The translations under genes and the position numbers were made by a program. From Nonomuraea ceibae (GTDB taxonomy: Bacteria; Actinomycetota; Actinomycetes; Streptosporangiales; Streptosporangiaceae): 64,000 bases of DNA. Location of the stretch: the NCBI RefSeq assembly GCF_019396325.1, contig NZ_JAHKRO010000033.1, forward strand, positions 1 through 64,000, in the 5' to 3' direction. The notes under the pieces were generated by a model. That model saw only the letters and a list, made by a program, of their open reading frames with translations. It did not search any database and was not told the origin of the DNA. Positions 17,689-27,747 of the stretch are shown here, piece after piece (position 1 is the stretch's first letter; the number at the start of each line of letters is the position of its first letter).

Positions 17689-18995
17689 CGGAACGGCCGG
17701 ACCGTGCGTCGGCGCCGACGCATCCGATGATCAGCCCGCACTCGGAGCGGAAGGGGGTGCGCCCGCAGGCGCCGCCTCCTCAGGGGCCGCCCGCCTGGGA
17801 CGGTCCGCCCCCGCCGTCGTCGCCGCCGTCCTCGCGCTCCACCATGGAGCGTGTGAAGGAGCTTCCCGGCAGGGTCAGCATCCGCTGGCGACTGACGATC
17901 ACCTACAGCGCGCTCGTCTTCGCCGCCGCCGCCGTGCTGCTGTTCTCGGTGTACGCCATCGTGGGCAACGCGATAGACGACGCCTGGCCGACCCTCGACA
18001 CCGGCGGCTGGCTGAGCCAGGCCCAGGAGCAGCAGACGCAGGCGATCTGGGACGCGGCGAGGCTTGACGCGGTGGCCAGGGCGCGGGACGCGCTGGTGCA
18101 GAGCTCGTTCATGGCGCTGGCCGGAGTCGGCATCCTGGCGCTCATCATCGGCTACTTCGTCGCCGACCGGGCGATGCGGCCCGTGGCGCAGATGACCGCC
18201 TCGGCGCGCAAGCTGTCGGAGAGCACGCTGGCCCACCAGCGCATCGACCTCAAGGGGCCGGACGACGAGCTCAAGGAGCTGGCCGACACCTTCGACGACA
18301 TGCTCACCCGGCTCAACGTCGCCTTCGACGCCCAGCGCCGGTTCGTCGCCAACGCCTCCCACGAGCTGCGCACGCCGCTGACCATCAACCGGACGGTCCT
18401 GGAGATCGCCCTGTCGGACCCCGAGGCGTCGGAGGACCTCAAGGCGCTGGGCCGTACCCTCCTGGAGGTCAACGCCCGCAACGAGAAGCTGATCGAGGGC
18501 CTGCTGCTGCTGGCCAGGAGCGAGCGCGAGCTGGCGGTGCGCAAGCCCCTGGACGTCCGGGAGGTCGCCCAGACGGCGGTCGACCAGGTGCTGCCGTTCG
18601 CCGAGCAGCACGGGGTGACATTCACCACCGAACTGGTCAGCGCGCCTACCGTGGGCGACCCGGTTCTGCTGGAACGCTCGATCAGCAACCTCCTTGAGAA
18701 CGCGGTCAAGTACAACATTCCCGAAAACGGAAAAGTCTGGATCCGGACGGGAATGGTGGACGGTGCCTTGGTTGTTCAGGTGGCCAACACTGGGCAGCAC
18801 GTCCCGGCGTACGAGGTGAACAGCCTGTTCGAACCGTTCAGGAGGCTCAATGCCGATCGGGTGGATTCGGCCAAGGGAGCGGGCCTTGGGCTGTCCATCG
18901 TCCGCGCCGTGGTGCAGGCGCACGGCGGCAACGTCAACGCCGTCCCACGGGAGGGCGGAGGTCTTGTGGTCACCATGAGGCTTCCAAGACGTTGA
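17685..18995 (+). CDS. cutS: sensor histidine kinase, CutS-like
   Basis: This 436-residue kinase has a proline-rich cytoplasmic N terminus (about 1-55), a span at about 71-94, a short extracytoplasmic loop (95-140), a second span (141-160) and a HAMP linker. The HisKA domain has phospho-acceptor H226 (ASHELRTPL), followed by HATPase_c with N box ISNLLENAVKYN and G boxes near ADRVDSAKGAGLGLSIV. It phosphorylates the CutR-like regulator. The extracytoplasmic loop contains no cysteine, unlike what I recall for Streptomyces CutS, whose sensing is thought to involve a cysteine pair. Confidence 0.85.
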   Translation: MTERPDRASAPTHPMISPHSERKGVRPQAPPPQGPPAWDGPPPPSSPPSSRSTMERVKELPGRVSIRWRLTITYSALVFAAAAVLLFSVYAIVGNAIDDAWPTLDTGGWLSQAQEQQTQAIWDAARLDAVARARDALVQSSFMALAGVGILALIIGYFVADRAMRPVAQMTASARKLSESTLAHQRIDLKGPDDELKELADTFDDMLTRLNVAFDAQRRFVANASHELRTPLTINRTVLEIALSDPEASEDLKALGRTLLEVNARNEKLIEGLLLLARSERELAVRKPLDVREVAQTAVDQVLPFAEQHGVTFTTELVSAPTVGDPVLLERSISNLLENAVKYNIPENGKVWIRTGMVDGALVVQVANTGQHVPAYEVNSLFEPFRRLNADRVDSAKGAGLGLSIVRAVVQAHGGNVNAVPREGGGLVVTMRLPRR

Positions 18996-19277
18996 TCGGC
19001 GTGTTGCCCTGCACGGGGCGTCTCGTTCGCGTCGCACATGTGGTTGGATGTGCCGTCGAACACGGTGGGGCATGACGCCAAGGCTGTGGGTTCGGCCATA
19101 TTTGGCTAACCATTGCCGGACGCGTCACGCCCTGGCGTGTTGGGAGGTTCGCCGTCCGTTCCCGCGGGGTACCGATGGGAAATCTCCCCGGCGGAACGGG
19201 CACAAGACGGGCCTCCCGGACGTTAGAAGACGCGCGACGAGCGCGACGACATATTTGATGAGGGGGATGGAGTAATC

Positions 19278-19577
19278 ATGGCTACCGACTACGACAGCCC
19301 GCGCAAGACAGACGACGATCTTGGGGAGGACAGTCTCCAGGAGCTTCAGGCGCGGCGCACCGACAAGTCGTCCGGCAGCATCGACATCGACGAGACCGAT
19401 CTGGCCGAGTCGCTCGAACTGCCCGGCGCCGACCTGTCGAACGAGGAGCTCAGCCTGCGCGTGATCCCGCGCCAGGCCGACGAGTTCACCTGCGCGCGCT
19501 GCTTCCTCGTGCACCACCGCAGCCAGCTGGCCTCCGAGAAGAACGGTCAGCAGGTCTGCCGGGAGTGCGCCGCCTGA
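19278..19577 (+). CDS. DUF4193 family zinc-ribbon-like protein
   Basis: This 99-residue acidic actinobacterial protein has a disordered N-terminal half (YDSPRKTDDDLGEDS). The C-terminal segment CARCFLVHHRSQLASEKNG ends in CREC, giving two CxxC pairs that could bind zinc. The ATG is preceded by GGAG at a spacing of 6-8. The function is unknown. The conserved position after cutS is typical. The 282-bp region upstream (18996-19277) holds no gene that I can support; it should contain the promoter, but I see no clear -35/-10 pair. Confidence 0.88.
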   Translation: MATDYDSPRKTDDDLGEDSLQELQARRTDKSSGSIDIDETDLAESLELPGADLSNEELSLRVIPRQADEFTCARCFLVHHRSQLASEKNGQQVCRECAA

Positions 19578-19592
19578 TAAGGAGGCAACCGC

Positions 19593-20393
19593 GTGGCCGC
19601 ACCTGAAAAGGATCAACAACCAGGCGACGAGGTCGCCGCCTCCGAGTCGGAGGTCGGCGAGCTCGTGGGCAGGCTCACCGCACCCGGTGAGCTCGAGCCG
19701 GCCGAGCGGCGCAGGCTGCTCGGCCGACTAGCCCGTGCCCTGTCCACGGGCGCGAGCAAGGCCAGGAAGAGCGGCGCGGGCCGCGGTCGCTGGCTGGCCG
19801 ACGTCTTCCTCAACATCGCCCCCCGCATCCCCATCAGGGACCTGCACACGCTGTCCGAGCACCACCAGGGGCTGACCGGCGAGGAGCTCGCCGACGACCT
19901 CGTCCGCACCGCGCAGAAGGCCACGATGACCGTCGGGGCCATCGGCGGGGCGCTCGCCGCGGCGGAGTTCGCCGCCCCACCCCTCCTCCTCTCCGCTCCC
20001 GCCCAGCTCGTCGCCGAGACCATCGTCGTGGCCGCCATCGAGGTCAAGCTCCTGGCCGAGCTGCACGAGGTCTACGGCGTGCGCGTGCAGGGCACCGGCG
20101 CCCAGCGCGCGGTGGCGTTCACCGCCGCCTGGGCCAAGCAGCGCGGCGTCGACCCGCTGGCGCCCGCCTCGGTGACGCTCGCGCTCGGCGCGGCGACCAA
20201 GACCGCGCTGCGCAACCGGCTGATGCGCACGCTGGGCCGCCACCTGACCACGCTGGGCCCGTTCCTGACCGGCGCCGTGGCCGGGGGAGCGCTCAACCGG
20301 ATGGCCACCAAGAAGCTCGGCGAGGCCATCCGCAACGACCTGCGGATCAAGAGCCCGCTGCCGCCGGGGGAGCGTCCCGAGCTAAACCCGTAG
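19593..20393 (+). CDS. conserved actinobacterial hydrophobic protein
   Basis: This 266-residue protein has a charged N-terminal third and a hydrophobic middle (TVGAIGGALAAAEFAAPPLLL, and a helix near VAETIVVAAIEVKLLAELHEVYGV). A second weakly hydrophobic stretch lies near LGPFLTGAVAGGALNRMATKKLG, so it is likely membrane-associated. AAGGAGG at 8 nt before the GTG gives an excellent ribosome binding site. It follows DUF4193 by 15 bp and is probably in its operon. It resembles proteins annotated as EcsC- or DUF-like hypothetical proteins; I cannot assign a function. Its stop overlaps the end of the convergent TetR gene by 12 bp. Confidence 0.8.
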   Translation: MAAPEKDQQPGDEVAASESEVGELVGRLTAPGELEPAERRRLLGRLARALSTGASKARKSGAGRGRWLADVFLNIAPRIPIRDLHTLSEHHQGLTGEELADDLVRTAQKATMTVGAIGGALAAAEFAAPPLLLSAPAQLVAETIVVAAIEVKLLAELHEVYGVRVQGTGAQRAVAFTAAWAKQRGVDPLAPASVTLALGAATKTALRNRLMRTLGRHLTTLGPFLTGAVAGGALNRMATKKLGEAIRNDLRIKSPLPPGERPELNP

Positions 20394-20963
20394 CCCGCCG
20401 AACGTCATCGCGACCAGCGCGTCGGCCAGCTCGCCTGGCGAGCCGCCGCGCCCCGGCCGGTACCACTCGGTGATCGAGTTGACCGCGCCGAACAGCAGCC
20501 GCGTCACCAGCGCCGGATCGAGGTCCGGCCGGATGCTCCCCTCGGCCGCCGCCTCCTTGACCAGGTGGCTCACGAACGCGTCGAACTCCCGCCGCCGCTC
20601 CAGCGCCCGCTGCTCGGTCGCGCTGTTGCCGCGCACCCGCAGCAGCAGCGTCACGTACGGCAGCCGCTCCACCAGGATGCGCACGCTCTGCCGCACCACC
20701 CGCTCCAGCCGCTCGATCGCCGGGCCCGAGGCGGCGCGCTCGTCGACCACCAGCGCGGTAAGCCCGTCGAGCGCCCGGTCGAGCGCCCGCGCGAGAAGCT
20801 GCTCCTTGCCCGGCACGTGGTAGTAGATGGCGGACTTGGTGACGCCGAGCGCCCTGGCCAGGTCCTCCATGCTGGTCCCGTCGTAGCCGCGCTCGTTGAA
20901 GACGCGCACGGCCACGGCGAGCACGGACTCCGGGTCATGTCCGCGTTTGCGTTCGCGTTCCAC
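20382..20963 (-). CDS. TetR-family repressor, PaaR-like
   Basis: This 193-residue regulator has an N-terminal helix-turn-helix (GTSMEDLARALGVTKSAIYYHVPGKEQLL) and a C-terminal ligand-binding domain of helical repeats. I set the start at the GTG at 20963, which has AAGGAAG 6 nt upstream; the frame continues to 21008 but would run into the operator. It diverges from the paaN operon, and a strong dyad lies between them, so it most likely represses both itself and that operon. Phenylacetyl-CoA is the inducer of characterised PaaR proteins, which is an inference here. Confidence 0.85.
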   Translation of the reverse strand: MERERKRGHDPESVLAVAVRVFNERGYDGTSMEDLARALGVTKSAIYYHVPGKEQLLARALDRALDGLTALVVDERAASGPAIERLERVVRQSVRILVERLPYVTLLLRVRGNSATEQRALERRREFDAFVSHLVKEAAAEGSIRPDLDPALVTRLLFGAVNSITEWYRPGRGGSPGELADALVAMTFGGLRV

Positions 20964-20980
20964 GCAAGTCTTCCTTGTCA

Positions 20981-21002
20981 ACTGACCGAATGTTCGGTAA
21001 AC
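20981..21002. promoter_or_regulatory. PaaR-type operator
   Basis: A dyad ACCGAA-TG-TTCGGT (20985-20998), extended by ACTG on the left, sits in the divergent region. Its ACCG-N6-CGGT core is the type described for actinobacterial PaaR regulators. A second, closer ACCG-TC-CGGT dyad follows at 21008-21017, just upstream of the paaN ribosome binding site (GAGGGTG). Confidence 0.7.
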
Positions 21003-21044
21003 ACTCAACCGTCCGGTCGTTCCCTGTCAAGAGGGTGAACAACG

Positions 21045-22688
21045 ATGTTCGAACGCAACCGCGAAACCCTGGACCAGGCCCTGACCGCCGTCGCCCGGCG
21101 CGCCTACTGGAGCGCCTACCCCGAGTCGCCGAGCCCCCGCGTCTACGGCGAGGGCGCGGCCGAGCGGGGCAAGGAGGCGTTCGACAGCCTGCTCGGCAAG
21201 CCGTTCCCGCTGGAGCAGCCCGGCGAGCGGATCGGCGCCGAGCGCTCGCCGTACGGGATCGACCTGGGTGTCACCTACCCGCGCACGCCCGCCGGCGAAC
21301 TGCTCGACGCCGCGCGGGCGGCCATGCCCGCCTGGCGCGACGCCGGCCCCGAGGCCCGCGCGCTGGCCTGCGTGGAGATCGTCCGCCGGATCAACGAGCG
21401 CAGCTTCGAGCTGGCCCACGCGGTGCAGCACACGACCGGGCAGGCGTTCGTGATGGCCTTCCAGGCGGGCGGCCCGCACGCGCAGGACCGCGCGCTGGAG
21501 GCGATCGCGTACGGCTACGCCGCCATGACGGCGTCGGCCGCCACGGCCCGCTGGGAGAAGCCGGGCAAGGGCGAGCCGGTCGTGATGGACAAGCGGTTCA
21601 CCGTGGTGCCGCGCGGGGTCGCGCTGGTCATCGGCTGCAACACGTTCCCGACCTGGAACGCCTACCCGGGGCTGTTCGCCTCGCTGGTCACCGGCAACCC
21701 CGTCGTCGTCAAGCCGCACCCCCGGGCGATCCTGCCGCTGGCCATCAGCGTGGGCGTGGCCCGCGAGGTGCTGGCCGAGGCGGGCTTCGACCCGGCCCTG
21801 GTGCAGCTCGCCGTCGAGGAGGGCAGGGGCCTGGCCGTCGAGCTGGCCACCGATCCCCGGGTGCGGGTGGTCGACTTCACCGGCTCCACCGAGTTCGGCG
21901 ACTGGCTGGAGCGCAACGCCGGGCAGGCGCTCGTCCACACGGAGAAGGCCGGGGTCAACACCGTCGTCGTCGACTCGACCGGCTCCTGGCGCGGCATGCT
22001 CGCCAACCTCGCGTTCTCGCTGTCGCTCTACAGCGGGCAGATGTGCACCGCGCCGCAGAACATCCTGGTCCCCGCCGGCGGCATCGACACCGACGAGGGG
22101 CACAAGAGCTTCGACGAGGTCGCCCGGGGCTTGGCCGCGGCGGTCGACCGGCTGCTCGGCGACGACGCCAAGGCCGTCGAGCTGACCGGCGCGATCGTCA
22201 ACCCGGACGTGCTGGCCAGGGTCGAGCAGGCGCCGGAGCTGGGCGAGCCGGTCCTCGCGTCGCGGGCGATCAAGCATCCTGCGTTCCCCGACGCGGTGGT
22301 GCGCACCCCGGCGATCGTCCGCGTCGGGCCCGAGCGGGCCGACGTCTTCGGGCGCGAGCACTTCGGGCCGATCTCGTTCGTCGTCCCGACCGACTCCACC
22401 GCCGCGAGCCTCGACCTGCTGCGCCGCACGATCGCCGAGCGCGGCGCGCTCACCGCGTCGGTCTACTCCACCTCGGAGGACGTGCTGGAGCAGGCCGAGC
22501 GGGCCGCGCTCGACGCGGGCGTCAACCTGTCGTGCAACCTCACCGGCGGCGTGTTCGTCAACCAGTCGGCCGCCTTCTCCGACTACCACGGCAGCGGCGC
22601 CAACCCGGCCGCCACCGCCTCGCTCACCGACCCCGGCTACGTCGCCGGCCGCTTCCACGTCGTCCAGTCGCGCCGCCCCGCCTCATGA
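21045..22688 (+). CDS. paaN: phenylacetic acid degradation protein PaaN
   Basis: This 547-residue protein belongs to the aldehyde dehydrogenase superfamily, PaaN type. The catalytic Cys is in SGQMCTAPQNIL, the general-base Glu in HTEKAGVNTVVV, and a nucleotide-binding Gly segment in DFTGSTEFG. PaaN proteins accompany actinobacterial phenylacetate catabolism and are thought to act on the ring-opened CoA aldehyde; the exact reaction is less certain than for PaaZ. It heads a four-gene operon with ATGA/GTGA junctions, directly behind the operator at 20981-21002. No paaABCDE ring-oxygenase genes are in the window. Confidence 0.88.
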   Translation: MFERNRETLDQALTAVARRAYWSAYPESPSPRVYGEGAAERGKEAFDSLLGKPFPLEQPGERIGAERSPYGIDLGVTYPRTPAGELLDAARAAMPAWRDAGPEARALACVEIVRRINERSFELAHAVQHTTGQAFVMAFQAGGPHAQDRALEAIAYGYAAMTASAATARWEKPGKGEPVVMDKRFTVVPRGVALVIGCNTFPTWNAYPGLFASLVTGNPVVVKPHPRAILPLAISVGVAREVLAEAGFDPALVQLAVEEGRGLAVELATDPRVRVVDFTGSTEFGDWLERNAGQALVHTEKAGVNTVVVDSTGSWRGMLANLAFSLSLYSGQMCTAPQNILVPAGGIDTDEGHKSFDEVARGLAAAVDRLLGDDAKAVELTGAIVNPDVLARVEQAPELGEPVLASRAIKHPAFPDAVVRTPAIVRVGPERADVFGREHFGPISFVVPTDSTAASLDLLRRTIAERGALTASVYSTSEDVLEQAERAALDAGVNLSCNLTGGVFVNQSAAFSDYHGSGANPAATASLTDPGYVAGRFHVVQSRRPAS

Positions 22689-23494
22689 GGATCGGCGTCA
22701 TCGGCGGCGGCCGCATGGGGGCCGGGATCGCGCAGGTGTTCTTGGCCGCCGGCGACACCGTCACCGTGCAGGAGCCGCAGGCCGACGCCGCCCGCGAGCG
22801 GATCGTCCACGGGCTCGGCGTGGCCGAGTCGCGCGGCGGCGGCAGCCGGGCGCGGGCGCTGGAGCGGCTGGCCTTCGGGCCGGTCCCGGCCGACGCCGAC
22901 CTCGTCGTCGAGGCCGTGCCGGAGGACCCGGCGCTCAAGGCCGTAGTGCTGGGCGAGGCCGAGTCACGGCTGGGGCCCGGCGCGGTGCTGGCCACCAACA
23001 CCAGCTCGCTGTCGGTCACCGAGCTGTCGGCCGGGCTGGAGCGGCCCGGCCGCTTCCTCGGCCTGCACTTCTTCAACCCGGTGCCGGTGCAGCGGCTGGT
23101 GGAGATCGTCGTCACCGCCGCCACCGAGCCCGCCGCCCTCGACCTGGCCCGCGCCTGCGCCGAGCGGCTGGGCAAGACGAGCGTCGTCGTCAACGACTCG
23201 CCCGGCTTCGCCACCAGCCGGCTGGGCGTGCTGCTCGGCCTGGAGGCCATCCGCATGGTCGAGGAGGGCGTCGCCTCGGCCGAGGACATCGACACCGCCA
23301 TGACGCTCGGCTACAACCACCCGATGGGGCCGCTCAAGCTCGGCGACCTGGTGGGCCTGGACGTGCGGCTGGCCATCGCCGACTACCTGCACGCCCGGCT
23401 GGGCCCGCGCTTCGAACCGCCCCGGCTGCTGCGCGAGATGGTCGCCGAGGGCAGGCTCGGGCGCAAGAGCGGGAAGGGGTTCTACACGTGGTGA
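22685..23494 (+). CDS. 3-hydroxyacyl-CoA dehydrogenase, PaaH-like
   Basis: This 269-residue NAD-dependent enzyme has the Rossmann motif IGVIGGGRMGAGIAQVF at the start and the NTSSLSVTEL segment. The catalytic His region is LGLHFFNPVPV, and the C-terminal domain contains NDSPGF and YNHPMGPLKLGDLVGLD. It oxidises 3-hydroxyacyl-CoA to 3-oxoacyl-CoA; in the phenylacetate pathway that would be 3-hydroxyadipyl-CoA. The ATG overlaps the paaN stop (ATGA). It is about 15 residues shorter than typical 3-hydroxybutyryl-CoA dehydrogenases, with the loss in the region after the Rossmann fold near residues 45-60. Confidence 0.9.
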   Translation: MRIGVIGGGRMGAGIAQVFLAAGDTVTVQEPQADAARERIVHGLGVAESRGGGSRARALERLAFGPVPADADLVVEAVPEDPALKAVVLGEAESRLGPGAVLATNTSSLSVTELSAGLERPGRFLGLHFFNPVPVQRLVEIVVTAATEPAALDLARACAERLGKTSVVVNDSPGFATSRLGVLLGLEAIRMVEEGVASAEDIDTAMTLGYNHPMGPLKLGDLVGLDVRLAIADYLHARLGPRFEPPRLLREMVAEGRLGRKSGKGFYTW

Positions 23495-24450
23495 GCAGGC
23501 CGTTCGCCTCCTCGGCGGACCTGGAGGACAAGCAGCGCAGCTTCGAGGACCTGGGCGGCGGCGTCCACGCGCTCACCGCCGAGGGCGACCCCAACGTCGG
23601 CGCCGTCGAGGGCGAGGACTTCCTGGTCTGCTTCGAGGCCATGGCGACCCCCGTGGCGGCCCGCGAATGGCTCGCCCTGCTGCGCGAGCGCACCGACAAG
23701 CCGGTGCGCTACCTGGTCCTGTCGCACTACCACGCGGTCCGGGTGCTGGGCGCCTCGGCGTTCGGCGCCGACGCGATCGTGGCCCACGAGAAGACCGCCG
23801 AGCTGATCGAGGAGCGCGGCGAGCAGGACTGGGCCAGCGAGTACGGGCGGATGCCCCGGCTGTTCAAGGACCCGGCGTCGATCCCCGGCCTGACCAGGCC
23901 CACGGTGACGTTCGGCGACCGGATGACGATCGAGCTCGGCGGCGACCGGGGCCGGGTGGAGCTGCACTACTGCGGGCGCGGCCACACCGAGGGCGACCTG
24001 GTGGCGTGGCTGCCCCGGCAGGGCGTGCTGTTCGCCGGCGACCTGGTCGAGTCGCAGGCCGCCCTCTACACCGGCGACGCCTTCCACCGCGACTGGGCCG
24101 GGCCGACGCTGGACCGGGTCGCCTCGTTCGGCGCGACGACGCTGGTCGGCGGCAGGGGAGCGGTGGCGCGCGGCAAGGCCGAGGTGGACGCGGCGATCGG
24201 GCAGACCCGCGACTTCCTGGCCGTCATGCTCGCCGAGACCGGGCGGGTCCGCGAGCGCGGCGGCACGCTCAAGGACGCCTTCGAGGCCGTGCACCGGGCG
24301 CTCGCCCCCCGCTACGGCTCCTGGCCGATCTTCGAGCACTGCCTGCCGTTCAACGTCTCCCGGCTGTGGGACGAGCTGGACGGCGTGACGCGCCCGCGCG
24401 TGTGGACCGCCGAGCGCGACCGGCAGGTCTGGGCCCAGTTGCAGTCCTGA
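23491..24450 (+). CDS. metallo-beta-lactamase fold protein with altered metal motif
   Basis: This is a 319-residue MBL-fold hydrolase-like protein. The canonical HxHxDH motif reads HYHAVR (H79, H81, then Val83 and Arg84 in place of Asp and His). Other elements are present: RGHTEGDLVAWLP (His) and LFAGDLVE (Asp). One of the two usual metal sites is therefore likely missing or rebuilt. The GTG at 23491 overlaps the previous stop as GTGA; an in-frame GTG lies one codon earlier. Its operon position suggests thioester or ring-lactone hydrolysis during aromatic catabolism, which is inference. Confidence 0.82.
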   Translation: MSRPFASSADLEDKQRSFEDLGGGVHALTAEGDPNVGAVEGEDFLVCFEAMATPVAAREWLALLRERTDKPVRYLVLSHYHAVRVLGASAFGADAIVAHEKTAELIEERGEQDWASEYGRMPRLFKDPASIPGLTRPTVTFGDRMTIELGGDRGRVELHYCGRGHTEGDLVAWLPRQGVLFAGDLVESQAALYTGDAFHRDWAGPTLDRVASFGATTLVGGRGAVARGKAEVDAAIGQTRDFLAVMLAETGRVRERGGTLKDAFEAVHRALAPRYGSWPIFEHCLPFNVSRLWDELDGVTRPRVWTAERDRQVWAQLQS

Positions 24451-24463
24451 AGGGAGCCTCTCG

Positions 24464-25996
24464 TTGGCCGAGCCGCAGGTCATCGTCGTCGGCGCGGGCC
24501 CGGTCGGGCAGAGCGCGGCGCTGCTGCTGGCCCGCTGGGGCGTGCCGGTGCTCGTGCTCGACCAGCGCGAGCGGCGCGACGCCACCGGGTCGAGGTCCAT
24601 CTGCCAGCAGCGTGACGTGCTCGACATCTGGGCCGCCGCGGGCGCCGGGCGCATCGCCGAGGAGGGACTGGCGTGGACCACCGCCCGCACCTACTACCGG
24701 GGCGAGGAGCTGTTCTCCTGGACGTTCGGCGGCCAGGGCCCGCTGCCGCCGTGCGTGAACATCTCCCAGGCCCGCACCGAGGAGATCCTCGACGAGGCCA
24801 TCGCCGCGCAGCCGCTGATCGAGGTGCGCTGGGGCCACCGGGTGACCGGGATCGAGCAGGACAGTGGCGGCGTCACCGTGCGGTGCGGCGAGCGCGTCCT
24901 GCGCGCCCCGTACGCGGTCGTGTGCGCGGGGGCGCGGGCGCAGGAGCTGCGGCGGGCGCTCGGCGTCACGTTCGAGGGGGAGACGTTCGACGACCAGTTC
25001 CTCATCTGCGACATCCGGGCCGACCTGCCGGGCTGGGAGCACGAGCGCCGCTTCCACTTCGACCCCGAGTGGAACCCGGGTCGGCAGGTGCTCGTCCATC
25101 CGTGCCCGGGGTCGTCGTACCGGATCGACTGGCAGATCCCGCCGGACCACGTTCCGTCCGCGGAGGAGGTGGACAGGCGGATCCGGCAGGTGATCGGCGG
25201 GCGCGACCACGAGCTGCTGTGGCAGTCGACCTACCGCTTCCACGCGCGGGTGGCCTCCCGGATGCGGGCCGGGCGGGTGCTGCTCGCGGGCGACTGCGCG
25301 CACCTGGTGGCGCCGTTCGGGGCGCGCGGCCTCAACTCGGGCGTGCCCGACGCCGAGAACGCGGCCTGGAAGCTGGCCTTCGTCCTCCACGGGTGGGCGC
25401 CGGAGGAACTGCTGGAGAGCTACCACGCCGAGCGGCACGCGGCGGCGCTGGAGAACCTGGAGGTGACCGGCGCCACCATGCGCTTCCTGGCGCCCCGCAC
25501 TGAGGAGGAGCGGGCCCGGCGGCGCGCGGCGCTCGCCAGCGGGCGGCCCGAGCAGGTCGACTCCGGCCGGTTCGCCGAGCCGTTCTGGTACGTGGACTCG
25601 CCGCTCACCACGCCCGAGCCCACCCGTCCGTTCCGGGGCCGGCCACCCAGGGGATCGCCGTGCGAGCCCGCGCCGGGAGTGATCGTGCCGGACGTGCCGC
25701 TGCCCGGGGGACGCCTGCGCGAGCACTGCCGCGATGGATTCCTGGTACTCCTGGGTGAAATGTGCGATTCGGGTTTGTTTGCCCAGGTCTTGGGCAAGGT
25801 CACCTTGGCGCCGCTCGCCGTACGCGAGCTCGCGGAGATGGACGGGACCGGCACGCTCGCTGAGAGGCTCGGCGCTGGACCTGGCGAAGCATGGCTGATC
25901 AGGCCGGATGCCCACATCGCCGCGATCATCCCCCACGCGGGGCCCGAGACGGTGGCGGACGCCGTGAGACGCGCGTCGCGTCTCGCGTACCAATGA
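24464..25996 (+). CDS. FAD-dependent aromatic hydroxylase, MhpA-like
   Basis: This 510-residue class A flavoprotein monooxygenase has the FAD motif VVGAGPVGQSAALLLARWG, a DG-like segment and the second FAD motif LLAGDCAHLVAPFGARGLNSG. The end of the protein (about 430-510) looks like the thioredoxin-like domain of the phenol hydroxylase/MhpA group, without obvious catalytic cysteines. It probably hydroxylates an aromatic acid using NAD(P)H and O2. The start is TTG at 24464, supported by GGGAG 7 nt upstream. It ends the paaN operon and extends it towards hydroxylated aromatics. Confidence 0.87.
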   Translation: MAEPQVIVVGAGPVGQSAALLLARWGVPVLVLDQRERRDATGSRSICQQRDVLDIWAAAGAGRIAEEGLAWTTARTYYRGEELFSWTFGGQGPLPPCVNISQARTEEILDEAIAAQPLIEVRWGHRVTGIEQDSGGVTVRCGERVLRAPYAVVCAGARAQELRRALGVTFEGETFDDQFLICDIRADLPGWEHERRFHFDPEWNPGRQVLVHPCPGSSYRIDWQIPPDHVPSAEEVDRRIRQVIGGRDHELLWQSTYRFHARVASRMRAGRVLLAGDCAHLVAPFGARGLNSGVPDAENAAWKLAFVLHGWAPEELLESYHAERHAAALENLEVTGATMRFLAPRTEEERARRRAALASGRPEQVDSGRFAEPFWYVDSPLTTPEPTRPFRGRPPRGSPCEPAPGVIVPDVPLPGGRLREHCRDGFLVLLGEMCDSGLFAQVLGKVTLAPLAVRELAEMDGTGTLAERLGAGPGEAWLIRPDAHIAAIIPHAGPETVADAVRRASRLAYQ

Positions 25997-26017
25997 GCCT
26001 TTGGGAGGAGATCTCGG

Positions 26018-27451
<1,434 letters not shown>

Positions 27452-27733
27452 CCACGATCTGCGCCACCGACATGCCCACGCCCATCACGACCGCGTAGCC
27501 GATCGCCTCACCCATGTTGACCTCGGGCGAGTCGGGATCGACAGGAGGCTCCTTGCCCGTCGCCTTGACCCAGGCGTAGCCGAGGAGCTTCCTGGCCGCC
27601 CACGCGGTCACCAGCCCCACCAGACCGCCGACCACCCGCCAGGCGACATCGGGCTTGTCATCAGCCATCCGACCTTCTCCCTTCCCCTTTGTAACGAACA
27701 CTAGTCTCTACCGCTTCTGCGCCCGCCAAGCCG

Positions 27734-27739
27734 TACCAT
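27734..27739 (+). promoter_or_regulatory. possible -10 box before valS
   Basis: TACCAT lies 8 nt before the valS ATG. The AAGGAGG between them (27740-27746) is only 1 nt from the ATG, too close for normal pairing with 16S rRNA, so a leaderless or very short-leader transcript is likely. Confidence 0.35.
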
Positions 27740-27747
27740 AAGGAGGC

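Noticed and set aside
18996-19277. Possible small gene on the minus strand (77 aa) between cutS and DUF4193
   Set aside because: It has no ribosome binding site, a poor codon pattern and an odd composition; it crosses the end of cutS.
20394-26000. Biosynthetic gene cluster around paaN and the FAD hydroxylase
   Set aside because: There is no synthase, carrier protein or tailoring set; the genes fit a catabolic operon under PaaR-like control.
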